Below, in pieces: positions 35,065-43,553 of a stretch of DNA of 64,000 nt. This DNA is from Xiheicaenibacterium sp046351325 (GTDB lineage Bacteria; Myxococcota_A; Polyangia; Polyangiales; Polyangiaceae): positions 248,001 to 312,000 of the forward strand of contig JAXLYR010000002.1 of NCBI GenBank assembly GCA_046351325.1, written 5' to 3'. Numbering within the stretch: position 1 is the first letter of the stretch; each line of letters begins with the position of its first letter. Below the pieces are notes generated by a model. It was not told where the DNA came from and did not search any database. It saw nothing but the letters and a program-made list of their open reading frames with translations. Both the position numbers and the translations under genes were made by a program.

Positions 35065-35906
35065 TCCCCTTCATCCATGTCCCGAGCGGGCATATCGGGC
35101 CGCTGCCGATTCACCCGTTCGGGGTGCTGGTCGCGCTCGCCATTTGGGTCGGCACGACGCTCGCGGTGCGACGCGCGCGCGTGGTCGGGATCGATCGCGC
35201 TGTCCTCCAATCGCTCCTCGAATGGGTGCTCGTGTGCGGCTTCCTCGGGGGCCACGTCCTCGACATCCTCTTTTATCGGCCTGAGACCATCGCCGAGGAT
35301 CCGCTGCATCTTCTCGCGATCTGGAATGGGCAGGGCTCCTTCGGTGGGTTCTTGGGGGCCTTGCTGGGCGCGCTCGCGTGGCGCGCTCGGACGCGGTCGG
35401 TCGCGCTGCTCCCGCTCGCGGAGGTCATCCTCAGCGCGTTGCCGTTTGGGTGGGCCATCGGGCGACTCGGGTGTTCGCTTGCTCACGATCATCCCGGGAG
35501 GCTCGCGCCAGCGAACGTGCCTCTCGCTGTGGGCTACGGCGCGCCGCTCCACGTGACCACGCTGCCGCTCGGGGTCGAGCTCCGATATGGGGCTTCGCCG
35601 CGCTTCGATATGGGGTTCATGGAGCTCCTCGCGAGCGTCGCGATCTCGCTCGCGCTGCTCGCGACGTTCCGCCGGCGCCGAGCCCCATGGTTCTATGTTG
35701 CGTTCGTCCTATTGGCTTATTCGCCAGTGCGCTTTCTATTGGACTTCTTGCGGGCAGAGGACGTCGCGCGCCCCGATGCCCGCTATTGGGCGCTCACTCC
35801 CGCCCAGTGGTGTTGTTTGATCGTCGCCGGGTTTGGCCTCTATGCGCTCGCGCGTTGGCGGCGCGCGGTGAGAACGCAGGTGGCAGAGGCGGGCTCAACC
35901 GTGTGA
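35061..35906 (+). CDS. Divergent prolipoprotein diacylglyceryl transferase paralogue
   Basis: An integral membrane protein of 281 residues with the Lgt topology. Family features: IHPFGVLVALAIWVG near the N-terminus, GHVLDILFY, GQGSFGGFLGALLGA, and the signature region GRLGCSLAHDHPGR. Compared with E. coli Lgt (GRIANFINGELWGR), Arg143 and Gly154 are kept but Asn146 is Cys; the His103 of SFHGG also appears replaced (SFGG). Both residues are important for known Lgt activity, so this copy may have a changed or lost function. It is translationally coupled to the membrane-tethered sigma factor. A true Lgt is expected elsewhere in the genome. Confidence 0.75.
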   Translation: MIPFIHVPSGHIGPLPIHPFGVLVALAIWVGTTLAVRRARVVGIDRAVLQSLLEWVLVCGFLGGHVLDILFYRPETIAEDPLHLLAIWNGQGSFGGFLGALLGALAWRARTRSVALLPLAEVILSALPFGWAIGRLGCSLAHDHPGRLAPANVPLAVGYGAPLHVTTLPLGVELRYGASPRFDMGFMELLASVAISLALLATFRRRRAPWFYVAFVLLAYSPVRFLLDFLRAEDVARPDARYWALTPAQWCCLIVAGFGLYALARWRRAVRTQVAEAGSTV

Positions 35907-36015
35907 GGCTCTGGGCGGAGCCGCGCTCACTGTTGCGATACCAAAGACGGCGTCCGGCTCCTGCTCAGGAGCGCTAGACCATCGCAGAGCGCTTAACAGG
36001 TTGTATGCTCCGCGC

Positions 36016-38826
36016 GTGGTTCCCACTTACCATCTTGTCGCTCATGGTCTCGCGACAGAGCCTCTGCGCGTCCATTCGTTCCACGCGCGAGAGGCGATGA
36101 ACGAGTGCTACTCGGTCTCGATCGAGGGCTCCGCAGACGCTTCACGCGACCTCACGCGCGAGCTCTTGGGGCGGCGCGCGACCCTGGTCATGCACTTGGC
36201 GGAGCGGCCGGAGGTGATCCACGGCGTGATCCACGCGGTCGCGCTTGTTGGCCATTCGGGCACAGAATCCGAGCCGCGGGCGACCTACTCGATCGAGCTC
36301 GGGCCGCGCCTCTGGCTGCTCAAGAAGCGGCGTCGGTCGCGAGTCTTCCAGAACAAGCGGGTCGACGAGATTGTCAAGGCAGTCCTGGAGTCTGCGCACA
36401 TCCCGATGCTCTGGACGTTGCAGGGTGAATTGCCCGTCCGAGAGTATTGCACCCAATACGAGGAGACTGACGAAGAGTTCGTTCGCCGCATCCTCGCCGA
36501 GGCGGGCATCCTCTTTTATTTCCTTCAGCCTGCTCTGCCTCCTGCCCTCGCCGAAGCTGCCTCGCTCGTCGAGACGCTGCTCGGCGCGCTCCGCGCGATC
36601 CCGGCACTCGGCGATCTCTTGGGCTCGCTCGGAGTGGGCTCCATCACCGGCGAGGTCATGTTGTTCGCCGATGATCCGACCGCCTACTACGGAATAGGAG
36701 ACCTCCCCGAGGGGCTCGAGGGCCTGATTCAGGCGGCCCTCGGCCGAGCCGGGAGCGAGCTCGCGGCGGCCACAGGGCCTGCCGGCGCGGCGGTCACTTC
36801 CGTGGTGAGAGACCTCGGCGCGCTCGGGCTCAGCGCAGCGAAGACGAGCCGCACACTGCGGTACACGGGCGCGAGCGACGCGGTCGTGGCGGGCGATCGC
36901 GACATCGTCCGGAGCTTCTCTATCCGGCATTCGGTGGAGAGCGACGGCGCGGTCTTTACGACCTTCGACCCTCGCAGGCCGATGTCACCCCTCACGTTCG
37001 TCGCGCATGGGGACGGCGGGGCGACACGTGTCGCGAGCCGGCTTCGAGGCCTCGTTCCAGAGCAGGCAAGCTCGCTGCTCGGCTCGGTGATGCCAGTTGC
37101 GAACACCGCAGTCGGGATCGCGCGCGACCTCGGCGCAAACACTGGAGCGGTGGATGGCGTGCTCGACGGTGTCGGCGCCGTCGCGGGTGCCCCGCGGCGC
37201 AGCTCCGCTGAAATGGTTGTAACCGAGAGCCACGACCCCTTCCTGTTTCCCGACTTCGCGTACGCGGAGTCCGAACCTCGCCGCATCCTCGACGCCGAGC
37301 GCAGAGAGCGACGCCTCGGCAAGGGAGAGAGCCTCTGTCCGACGCTCTCTTCCGGTCACCGCTTCACCCTCGAGGGGCACCCTGTCGAATGGGTCAATCG
37401 AGAATACGTCGTCACAGAGGTCGTCCACGAGGGCCGCGCCTTCGACGGATTGGACAGCACGGGCGCCGTGAGCGTCTACAAGAACAGCTTTGCGTGCGTC
37501 CCTTCGGACGTGCTCTTCCCACCTCGCAAGCCGAGGCGTCGGACCATCCAAACCTGTCTCACTGCGACGGTGATCGCGCCCGCGCACGACGCTGAAATCG
37601 AGACGCGGGAGATGGGGGAAATCAAGGTCCGCTTCCATTGGGAGGAGGGCGCCCTCGGCACGTGTTGGATCCGGACGATGCAGGCTTGGTCCGGTGTCGG
37701 CTGGGGCTCACAGTTCCTTCCGCGCCGCGGGATGGAGGTCGTCGTCGGCTTCGACGGGGGCGACCCCGACCGGCCGATCGTGCTCGGATGCGTCTACAAC
37801 GCGACCCACCCTGCGCCCTTCACGCTGCCGCAGAACCAGACCAAGAGCGGCATCAGGACGCAGAGCTCACCCAACGCGACGGGCTTCAACGAGTTGTCCT
37901 TCGAGGATCGACACGGGCAAGAGCGCGTCTACGTCCACGCCGAGCGCGACCTGGATGTTCACGTCAAGCACGACCGCGTCTCCACGGTGCTGCATGACGA
38001 CGGGCTGCTCGTCGAAAACGAGCAGCGCCTGCGCGTCTACGGATTACAGGAGAGTCACTTTCAAGGCGGTCAGCAGATCGTCGCGCGGGGGCACCGGTCG
38101 GTCGAGGTCGAGGGCACCGACCAACACGTCACCCGCGGACAGCATCAGCTCTCGGTGCACGGCCCTTCTCACACCGAGATAAACGGCGAGCGTAGAGCCA
38201 GCATCTCCGGTACGGACAGCGTGACTGTCGGCGGAGATTCCCACCGCGAGACTCGTGGGTCCGCCAGCGAGCTCGTCCGCAGGACAAGAACGGTTCGGGT
38301 CGAGGGCCGCAGCGAGCTCTCCAGCGCTCGCACCCAGGTCATCCACTCCGACAGTGAGATCGTCCTCCACTGCGGGGACAGCACCCTCCGTGTCGCGGCG
38401 GATTGCATCGAGCTCTCTGCTGGCCAGATTCGACTCGCAGCGGGCGGCTCTCGCATCACGCTCTCGTCCGACGGGATCACCGAGTCGACCGACGCCGAGT
38501 GGAGCGCGACAGGGAGCTCGGCCGAGCTCAGCGGCGCGAGCGCGCGCGTCCGGGTCGACACCCAAGCCACCATTCAAGGCGCACAGGTTCAACTCCGCTC
38601 TGGGGGTGGCTCCGCCACTTCACAGAAGCCCACGGAGCGGCAGATGACGGTCATCGAGCTCAAGGACGAACGCGGCCGTCCCGTCCCTCGCGAACGATAT
38701 CGCATCGAGTTCGCGGACGGCACGGCACGCACTGGACATCTCGACGAGGACGGACGCGCCGAGCTCGACCTCGACCAATCCGGCGACGTCGTTTTCCCTG
38801 ATCTGCCCGAGGTGACGCAGTCATGA
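36016..38826 (+). CDS. vgrG: T6SS VgrG with Ala/Gly-rich insertions and TTR-like tail
   Basis: A 936-residue VgrG. The gp27-like part has CYSVSIEGS, YSIELGPRLWLL, SRVFQNKRVDEIVKAVL, YCTQYEETDEEFVRRILAEAGILFYF, then a gp5-like neck (MGEIKVRFHWEEG...CWIRTMQAWSGVGWGSQFLPRRGMEVVVGFDGGDPDRPIVLGCVYN) and a repetitive beta-helix needle (about 600-850). Three hydrophobic Ala/Gly/Leu-rich inserts interrupt the gp27-like domain at about 165-205, 235-285 and 340-400. The last 60 residues (VIELKDERGRPVPRERYRIEF...GHLDEDGRAELDL) look like a transthyretin-like domain, which in other VgrGs docks effectors. Start: GTG at 36016; TTG at 36001 is also possible. It overlaps the zincin gene by 4 nt. Confidence 0.93.
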   Translation: MVPTYHLVAHGLATEPLRVHSFHAREAMNECYSVSIEGSADASRDLTRELLGRRATLVMHLAERPEVIHGVIHAVALVGHSGTESEPRATYSIELGPRLWLLKKRRRSRVFQNKRVDEIVKAVLESAHIPMLWTLQGELPVREYCTQYEETDEEFVRRILAEAGILFYFLQPALPPALAEAASLVETLLGALRAIPALGDLLGSLGVGSITGEVMLFADDPTAYYGIGDLPEGLEGLIQAALGRAGSELAAATGPAGAAVTSVVRDLGALGLSAAKTSRTLRYTGASDAVVAGDRDIVRSFSIRHSVESDGAVFTTFDPRRPMSPLTFVAHGDGGATRVASRLRGLVPEQASSLLGSVMPVANTAVGIARDLGANTGAVDGVLDGVGAVAGAPRRSSAEMVVTESHDPFLFPDFAYAESEPRRILDAERRERRLGKGESLCPTLSSGHRFTLEGHPVEWVNREYVVTEVVHEGRAFDGLDSTGAVSVYKNSFACVPSDVLFPPRKPRRRTIQTCLTATVIAPAHDAEIETREMGEIKVRFHWEEGALGTCWIRTMQAWSGVGWGSQFLPRRGMEVVVGFDGGDPDRPIVLGCVYNATHPAPFTLPQNQTKSGIRTQSSPNATGFNELSFEDRHGQERVYVHAERDLDVHVKHDRVSTVLHDDGLLVENEQRLRVYGLQESHFQGGQQIVARGHRSVEVEGTDQHVTRGQHQLSVHGPSHTEINGERRASISGTDSVTVGGDSHRETRGSASELVRRTRTVRVEGRSELSSARTQVIHSDSEIVLHCGDSTLRVAADCIELSAGQIRLAAGGSRITLSSDGITESTDAEWSATGSSAELSGASARVRVDTQATIQGAQVQLRSGGGSATSQKPTERQMTVIELKDERGRPVPRERYRIEFADGTARTGHLDEDGRAELDLDQSGDVVFPDLPEVTQS

Positions 38827-40634
38827 GCGGTGAATGGATCCCCCTGACGAGCCCCCAACCGACGACTCTGCCTCAGCTCCTCCAGGCGAATGGGCTGGCG
38901 AGTGACAACGCCACCCTCACCAATATCTGGAGCGCTGCTGAGAACATGGGGAACCACAGGGCGCAGGTGCGACCACCCCATAATGTCTTGGCGGGCGAGA
39001 CCTGGTATGTCCCGCCCCCGCCAATGCCGATGGACGCGGTCTTGAGCACGTATACGTGCACGGGCTCCGAGCGCTCCACGGACGAGATTGTCCAGGCAAT
39101 CAGGGCTCTGCACGGTGAAGCCGCGGAGGAGCAACTGACTGTCGCACGCGACGCGTTCACCACAGATTACCTGCTTGGGCTGGCTTACAATCAGCGTTAC
39201 CGGATCCGCCGACTGGCCTCTCCACCCGTCGCGATCGCCGCGGGTGAGACGCTCCGCTACTACACACGGAGGAGGAGGACGCGGACCCACGACGTCGCGC
39301 CGTCGACGGGGGTCCAGCGCTCGACGAACTCCATCCCCGCTGACGATGGCCCCTTCATCGTCCGGATCGAGCTGGAGCGGCCAGATCAGAAGATGAAGAT
39401 CTTGAACATGATCCCCGAGGCCGAGACCGTCAATCCCAGGGATCCGAACGCCGCCCTCGCCGCCGAGTGGCGCCCGGCCTCGGGCCGCGTGAGGTTCAAG
39501 GTCACCATTACCGCACGGACTGGGAGCGTCACCCCGACCGGCGCGACGATACGCGTCCGTCACCCAGGTGGGGTCTACTTCACGGAAGAGCGAACGGACA
39601 GCGACTGGACTCGAACGGGTGAGCGCATCTGGGAGTGGGACGGCTTCACCACACCACCGCCGGCCTCGGGTGCGTCGGATCTTGGCGAGGCAGACACTCG
39701 AATCCTTCGCGGGCGGCTCACCGTCGAGATCGTCGTGATGTCAGCGTCAGCCGGTTACAGCATTGGGTGGTTGGAGCTCGCCAATCGCCCGCACAAAGCG
39801 GGCTTCGTCGACGTCAAGGCTAGGCTCGGCGCGGGCGACATCGAGGCCTTCGCGTATGTCAGCTTCCAACACGCCTCTCGGGACGGCGGCGTGTGGGCCG
39901 CGACCGTCATCGGATCACTCCTCGCTGGCGCTCTGGCGGTGGGTGCCGTCGCCATTGCCCGCAGGGTCGATGCGGATGACGGCACACCCCTGACGCCCGA
40001 CCAAGAGCGTGACTACGGCATCGCGATGGGCGTCGCTGGCGGGGCGACGGCTGCCGCGTTTCTCGGGATCGTTGGCGCCATCCTCGCGGCGTCGACTCTG
40101 AGTGAGGCCGACTTCAACACGTTCCGCGGGCAGATCATGAACGGCATTGGCTCGCACTTTTCCCGCAGCGTGACGATTGGCGGCCGCAGCTTCACCTTCC
40201 GCGCCTCCGCTCAGACGACTGGGGGGAATGACCGCGTGCGCTACGCTCTCACGACGGCGGCGATCCGAGACCGCGCGTGCAACCTGACACCCGTCCCCCT
40301 CGTCGGGATGATCTTCATTCCATACCTACCGACCAATGCGCTCTGGAACACCGAGGTCGCGGCGCATGAGTTCGGGCACAGCATCATGCTCCAAACGGGG
40401 GGAACTGGCTGGAGCATGACGCACAAGGGGTCGAGCGGCGGGGTCGGCGGGCTCGATGTCGTTCGGGGGCCGCGCGGCTTCGCCCGCAACTCGGGAGACT
40501 ACGACGATCTCATGATCTACTACGACGAGCAGCAAGCGGGCGCTCCAGGGTGGAACCCGGGCAATGTGCGGGCAGCGGTGGTGGAAGTTCTGGGGTGGAT
40601 TGAGTCCACACAGATCGAGTTCAGAGCGATGTGA
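38823..40634 (+). CDS. Putative T6SS effector: HEFGH zinc metallopeptidase with two hydrophobic segments
   Basis: A 603-residue protein. The first 70 residues look like a degenerate LysM domain (LPQLLQANGL...VLAGETWYVPPP). A beta-rich middle (about 170-350) follows. Two hydrophobic segments lie near 361-380 (AATVIGSLLAGALAVGAVAIA) and 400-425. A zincin domain has HEFGH at 515-519 with Glu516 as the catalytic base, and a later GDYDDLMIYYDEQQ. No signal peptide is present, as expected for VgrG cargo. The ATGA overlap with vgrG and the TTR-like tail on VgrG support delivery by that spike. The target may be envelope protein. Activity is inferred; no immunity protein is obvious. Confidence 0.75.
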   Translation: MSGEWIPLTSPQPTTLPQLLQANGLASDNATLTNIWSAAENMGNHRAQVRPPHNVLAGETWYVPPPPMPMDAVLSTYTCTGSERSTDEIVQAIRALHGEAAEEQLTVARDAFTTDYLLGLAYNQRYRIRRLASPPVAIAAGETLRYYTRRRRTRTHDVAPSTGVQRSTNSIPADDGPFIVRIELERPDQKMKILNMIPEAETVNPRDPNAALAAEWRPASGRVRFKVTITARTGSVTPTGATIRVRHPGGVYFTEERTDSDWTRTGERIWEWDGFTTPPPASGASDLGEADTRILRGRLTVEIVVMSASAGYSIGWLELANRPHKAGFVDVKARLGAGDIEAFAYVSFQHASRDGGVWAATVIGSLLAGALAVGAVAIARRVDADDGTPLTPDQERDYGIAMGVAGGATAAAFLGIVGAILAASTLSEADFNTFRGQIMNGIGSHFSRSVTIGGRSFTFRASAQTTGGNDRVRYALTTAAIRDRACNLTPVPLVGMIFIPYLPTNALWNTEVAAHEFGHSIMLQTGGTGWSMTHKGSSGGVGGLDVVRGPRGFARNSGDYDDLMIYYDEQQAGAPGWNPGNVRAAVVEVLGWIESTQIEFRAM

Positions 40635-40643
40635 GGTGATGAC

Positions 40644-41264
40644 GTGAGACCCTACATCGTTCGACCAGGCGACTATCTGACCCGCATTGCGGCTCAGCAT
40701 AACTTCGATGCGCGGGAGGTCTGGGGGCACCCATCCAATGCAGACTTGCGACAGCGGCGACCCAACCCCGAAGTCCTCGCCGCAGGGGACATACTCCAGA
40801 TCCCCGAGTCCCAGCCGACGCGCAACCCGCTGCGCCTCGGCTCGACAAACTCCTTCTCCGTGCGACTGCCGACGGTGAAGCTCGAGCTCACGGTGAATGG
40901 CTCGGATGGCCAGCCGCTCGCCAACAAGCGCTACTGGGTCGACGGCGAAGATGCAGGCAGTACAGACGGCGCTGGAAAGGTGCAGATCGAAGTTCGACCG
41001 ACGGTCCCATCGATCCTGCTTCGCGTGGAGGGACTCTCAGACACGCTCCTCCTGCGAGTCGCTCACCTCGACCCTATCGACACTGACGATGGTGTCAGGC
41101 AGCGGCTCACGAATTTGCACTACCTGCCTGATGATGCGACGTGCGTGACAGAGGAGTCTGTCGCCGAGGCTCTGCGGCGCTTTCAACAGGTGATGGGGCT
41201 CGAGGTGACAGGGACGGCGAACCAAGCGACGCGCGAGCGGCTCGTCTCGAGTCACGGCTCCTGA
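40644..41264 (+). CDS. LysM / TTR-like / peptidoglycan-binding protein of the T6SS module
   Basis: A 206-residue protein with three parts. LysM: YIVRPGDYLTRIAAQHNF...LAAGDILQIP (3-55). A TTR-like strand region: VKLELTVNGSDGQPLANKRYWVDG...GSTDGAGKVQIEV (about 74-120), similar in pattern to the VgrG tail. Peptidoglycan-binding helices: GVRQRLTNLHYL...VAEALRRFQQVMGLEVTG (150-200). It has no signal peptide. Its place 9 nt after the zincin suggests a co-delivered cell-wall-binding helper, an adaptor, or less likely an immunity protein. GTG start with GAGGTGAT just upstream. Confidence 0.75.
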   Translation: MRPYIVRPGDYLTRIAAQHNFDAREVWGHPSNADLRQRRPNPEVLAAGDILQIPESQPTRNPLRLGSTNSFSVRLPTVKLELTVNGSDGQPLANKRYWVDGEDAGSTDGAGKVQIEVRPTVPSILLRVEGLSDTLLLRVAHLDPIDTDDGVRQRLTNLHYLPDDATCVTEESVAEALRRFQQVMGLEVTGTANQATRERLVSSHGS

Positions 41265-41311
41265 AATTCTCAGGTCTTTGCCATGCAATCAAAGGACAAA
41301 GGCGCGCACTA

Positions 41312-42067
41312 TCACCTTTTGTCTATGGCCCGCTTGGCGAGCTCTAGCGCCTTGTCGAGATCGACCGGTGAGGCGCCCCAACCGAGCAAGAGCGAGCGCA
41401 CCATCGCGAGGAAGAGCGCGTCGCGGTCGACGAGGTCGGGGTGGCGCTCCGCGAGCGGCCGCACCGCGAGCGCGCCGTGGACACCAATCCAGAGCGTCAT
41501 CGTGCGCACGATCGGATCGCCGGCGGAGAGGGCGCCTGCTTCGGGCGCCGCGGCGAAGACTGCGATGACCTCGGTGATGCGAGGGAGCACGAGCGCGTTG
41601 AGGTGCTCTTGCTGGGCCTCGTCGATGTAATGCCAAGAGCGCGTGACGAGCTGACCGACGAGCTCGAAGTGTTTCGGGTGCTCCTTCGCGAGGCGCTGGT
41701 AGAGCAGGGGCAAGAGCACGAGAGACGAGAGCGCGCGGACCGCCGCCGTGCGGCGCTTCGTGAGGTCCGCGAGACGGTCGCGCGCAGGGATCCACGCTTG
41801 CCACATGGACTCGTAGAAGAGCTCGGCCGTGCGCCGGTGGAGCGCCGCGAGGAGCTCGTCGATGGACTCCCAGTATCGGTAGAACGCGCCCACCGTGTAG
41901 CCGAGCTTCTTCGCCAGGCGCGTCGTGGTTACGGCTCCGAGGCCCTCCTCCGTGGCGAGGTCGAGCGCCGCGTCGAGGATCCACGCCATTCGCGCGCTTC
42001 GCTCCTCGCGTTTGCGCTGCGCGATCGCCGTGGGCGCTGGTCCCTCCGGCTTCGAGCTCTCCTTCAC
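41312..42067 (-). CDS. TetR-family transcription regulator
   Basis: A 251-residue repressor-type protein. The N-terminal HTH is AVTTTRLAKKLGYTVGAFYRYWESIDELLAAL (about 45-76), preceded by a basic stretch RKREERSARMAWILDAAL. The C-terminal domain is helical and of the long TetR type. It lies convergent to the T6SS module and upstream of no clear target: the next gene on the same strand begins 30 bp further away on its 5' side. Its ligand and targets are unknown; no operator is obvious in the short gap before it. Confidence 0.88.
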   Translation of the reverse strand: MKESSKPEGPAPTAIAQRKREERSARMAWILDAALDLATEEGLGAVTTTRLAKKLGYTVGAFYRYWESIDELLAALHRRTAELFYESMWQAWIPARDRLADLTKRRTAAVRALSSLVLLPLLYQRLAKEHPKHFELVGQLVTRSWHYIDEAQQEHLNALVLPRITEVIAVFAAAPEAGALSAGDPIVRTMTLWIGVHGALAVRPLAERHPDLVDRDALFLAMVRSLLLGWGASPVDLDKALELAKRAIDKR

Positions 42068-42097
42068 GCGGGCAGGCTACACCGGCTTCTGCCGCGC

Positions 42098-42331
42098 TCA
42101 CGGGTCGCAGGCGAAGTCGGTATTCCCGCACGAGGCGTTCCCGCGACAGGGCGCACCACAATCGCGATAACACGCGACGCAGTTCTCGAACGCGAGGTCG
42201 GAGGCGCAGGTGCCCAAGACCTCGGTGCAGTACTCGATCGCGGTCTCTTCCGATGTGTCCTCCGGCGCTTCACAGCCGAGAGAGAGGCTCGAGAAACAGA
42301 CTGACAGGAGAAGGAGAGCGCGCGGCGACAC
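42098..42331 (-). CDS. Small Cys-rich lipoprotein
   Basis: A 77-residue protein. The signal MSPRALLLLSVCFSSLSLGCEA ends in lipobox LSLGC. The short mature part has eight further cysteines (YCTEVLGTCASDLAFENCVACYRDCGAPCRGNASCGN), probably disulphide-bonded. A CxxCxxxC arrangement of this kind recurs in the larger lipoproteins at 58 and 63 kb. It starts with GTG. It lies 40 bp downstream of the Dickkopf-like lipoprotein gene on the same strand and may share its transcript. Confidence 0.65.
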   Translation of the reverse strand: MSPRALLLLSVCFSSLSLGCEAPEDTSEETAIEYCTEVLGTCASDLAFENCVACYRDCGAPCRGNASCGNTDFACDP

Positions 42332-42371
42332 GGGAGTGGGTGGAGTCAGCGCCGCGTCGCCATCAACCCGA

Positions 42372-43553
42372 TTATTGGCATACAGCGTTGTTGATCGGAT
42401 CGATGGCGCCGGGGCAGGTAGAGCCCTGCGAGCAGCCGCCGACGTCGCCGCAGTATTGGCAAGAGCTTACAGTCGCGTCAGCGCAGTCCGGATCGACGAG
42501 ACCGCAGCCGCAGTCGCAGCCGTCGCTCGTGCCGTAGTAGTTGCCAGGGCACGTCCACGCTGCGGGGACGCAGTTGCCGGCGTTGCAGGTGTCGGGCGCG
42601 GTGCAGCCGACGACGGGGAGCGCGAGGTCGTCGCAGTCGGGGTCGGGCGCGCCACACTCGCAGTCGCAGCTCGCGCCGTCGTGGAAGAGGGCCTGGTCGC
42701 AGGTCCACGCAGCGGGCGGCGGGAAGCAGTAGCCGAGCGAGGTGCTCGTGCAGAACGTCCCGAGGCCACAAGCGTGATCCTGGTCGCAGTAGGGCCTGCA
42801 CGTCATCGTTTGTGGCTGACAGCCGAGCGCTGGCGCGCACTCGCTGTTGTTCGCGCAGGTCGCGCCGACAGCCTTGCCGGGGGTCGGAAAGCACGTGTAT
42901 CGCCTCGCGCCCGAGAGATCGTCGGACCCCAAACATTTTGTCTGCGCCTGACAGGTCGTGGTGTCCCAGACGTCGTCGCAGCTCTCCACGCAGTGCCCGA
43001 CGAGCCGTGTGTCGGCTGGGAACGGCGCGTTCTTGTCCGAGTTGAGGCGCATGCACCAGCCGTCACCACAAGCGTCGAGCTCGTCGCAGAGCGTGAGGCA
43101 AATCCCTGCAGGTTGGCTGTAGGGGAGATTGACGCGATTGCAGATCAAGCCCGCTGCGCAGTTGTCTTTGCCGGTGGTGTTGTCGATGCGATCGCAGGCC
43201 TCTCCGGCGAGCGCGTCGCCGTAGCTCGGCGCGCAGATCGAGGGCAAGAGCGCCGGATCGCTGAAATCGAGCTGGCATTTGGGGGCTGCGGGGTCGACGC
43301 AGTCCTGCGCGATCACGTCGCACGTCTCGCCCGCGACAGGGTGAAGCTCGGGCACGCCGCCGGTGCCACCGCTGCCGCCGGCGTCGTCGCCACCGACGCT
43401 GTCGCCGCCCGTGTTCGCAGCGCCACCGCCGCCGATGGGTGCTTGTCCGCCGGCTCCGCCTGCGCCCGTCGCGCTCGAGTCGTCGCCACAGCCGACGAGC
43501 CCCATCAAGGTTGCGCTGACGAGCGCGAGCCACCTTCGTTGCGAGCGCTTCAT
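42372..43553 (-). CDS. Cys-rich lipoprotein with Dickkopf-like modules
   Basis: A 393-residue surface lipoprotein. Lipobox LVGC ends the signal (MKRSQRRWLALVSATLMGLVGCGDD); a Gly/Ala/Asn linker follows. The mature domain has regularly spaced Cys modules, such as GEACDRIDNTTGKDNCAAGLIC, LTLCDELDACGDGWC, AVGATCANNSECAPALGC and RPYCDQDHACGLGTFC, then CDCECGAPDPDCDD and CDCGCGLVDPDCAD in the last 120 residues. Such modules are typical of myxobacterial surface proteins without assigned function. Its start overlaps the stop of the S33 hydrolase gene by 4 nt, so the two are coupled. Confidence 0.82.
   Translation of the reverse strand: MKRSQRRWLALVSATLMGLVGCGDDSSATGAGGAGGQAPIGGGGAANTGGDSVGGDDAGGSGGTGGVPELHPVAGETCDVIAQDCVDPAAPKCQLDFSDPALLPSICAPSYGDALAGEACDRIDNTTGKDNCAAGLICNRVNLPYSQPAGICLTLCDELDACGDGWCMRLNSDKNAPFPADTRLVGHCVESCDDVWDTTTCQAQTKCLGSDDLSGARRYTCFPTPGKAVGATCANNSECAPALGCQPQTMTCRPYCDQDHACGLGTFCTSTSLGYCFPPPAAWTCDQALFHDGASCDCECGAPDPDCDDLALPVVGCTAPDTCNAGNCVPAAWTCPGNYYGTSDGCDCGCGLVDPDCADATVSSCQYCGDVGGCSQGSTCPGAIDPINNAVCQ

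Noticed and set aside
41259..41323. Possible terminators between the convergent T6SS and TetR genes
   Set aside because: CCTGA/TCAGG and GACAAAGG/CCTTTTGTC can pair, but the first overlaps the stop codon region and the second runs into the TetR coding end; stems are short and no T-run follows.
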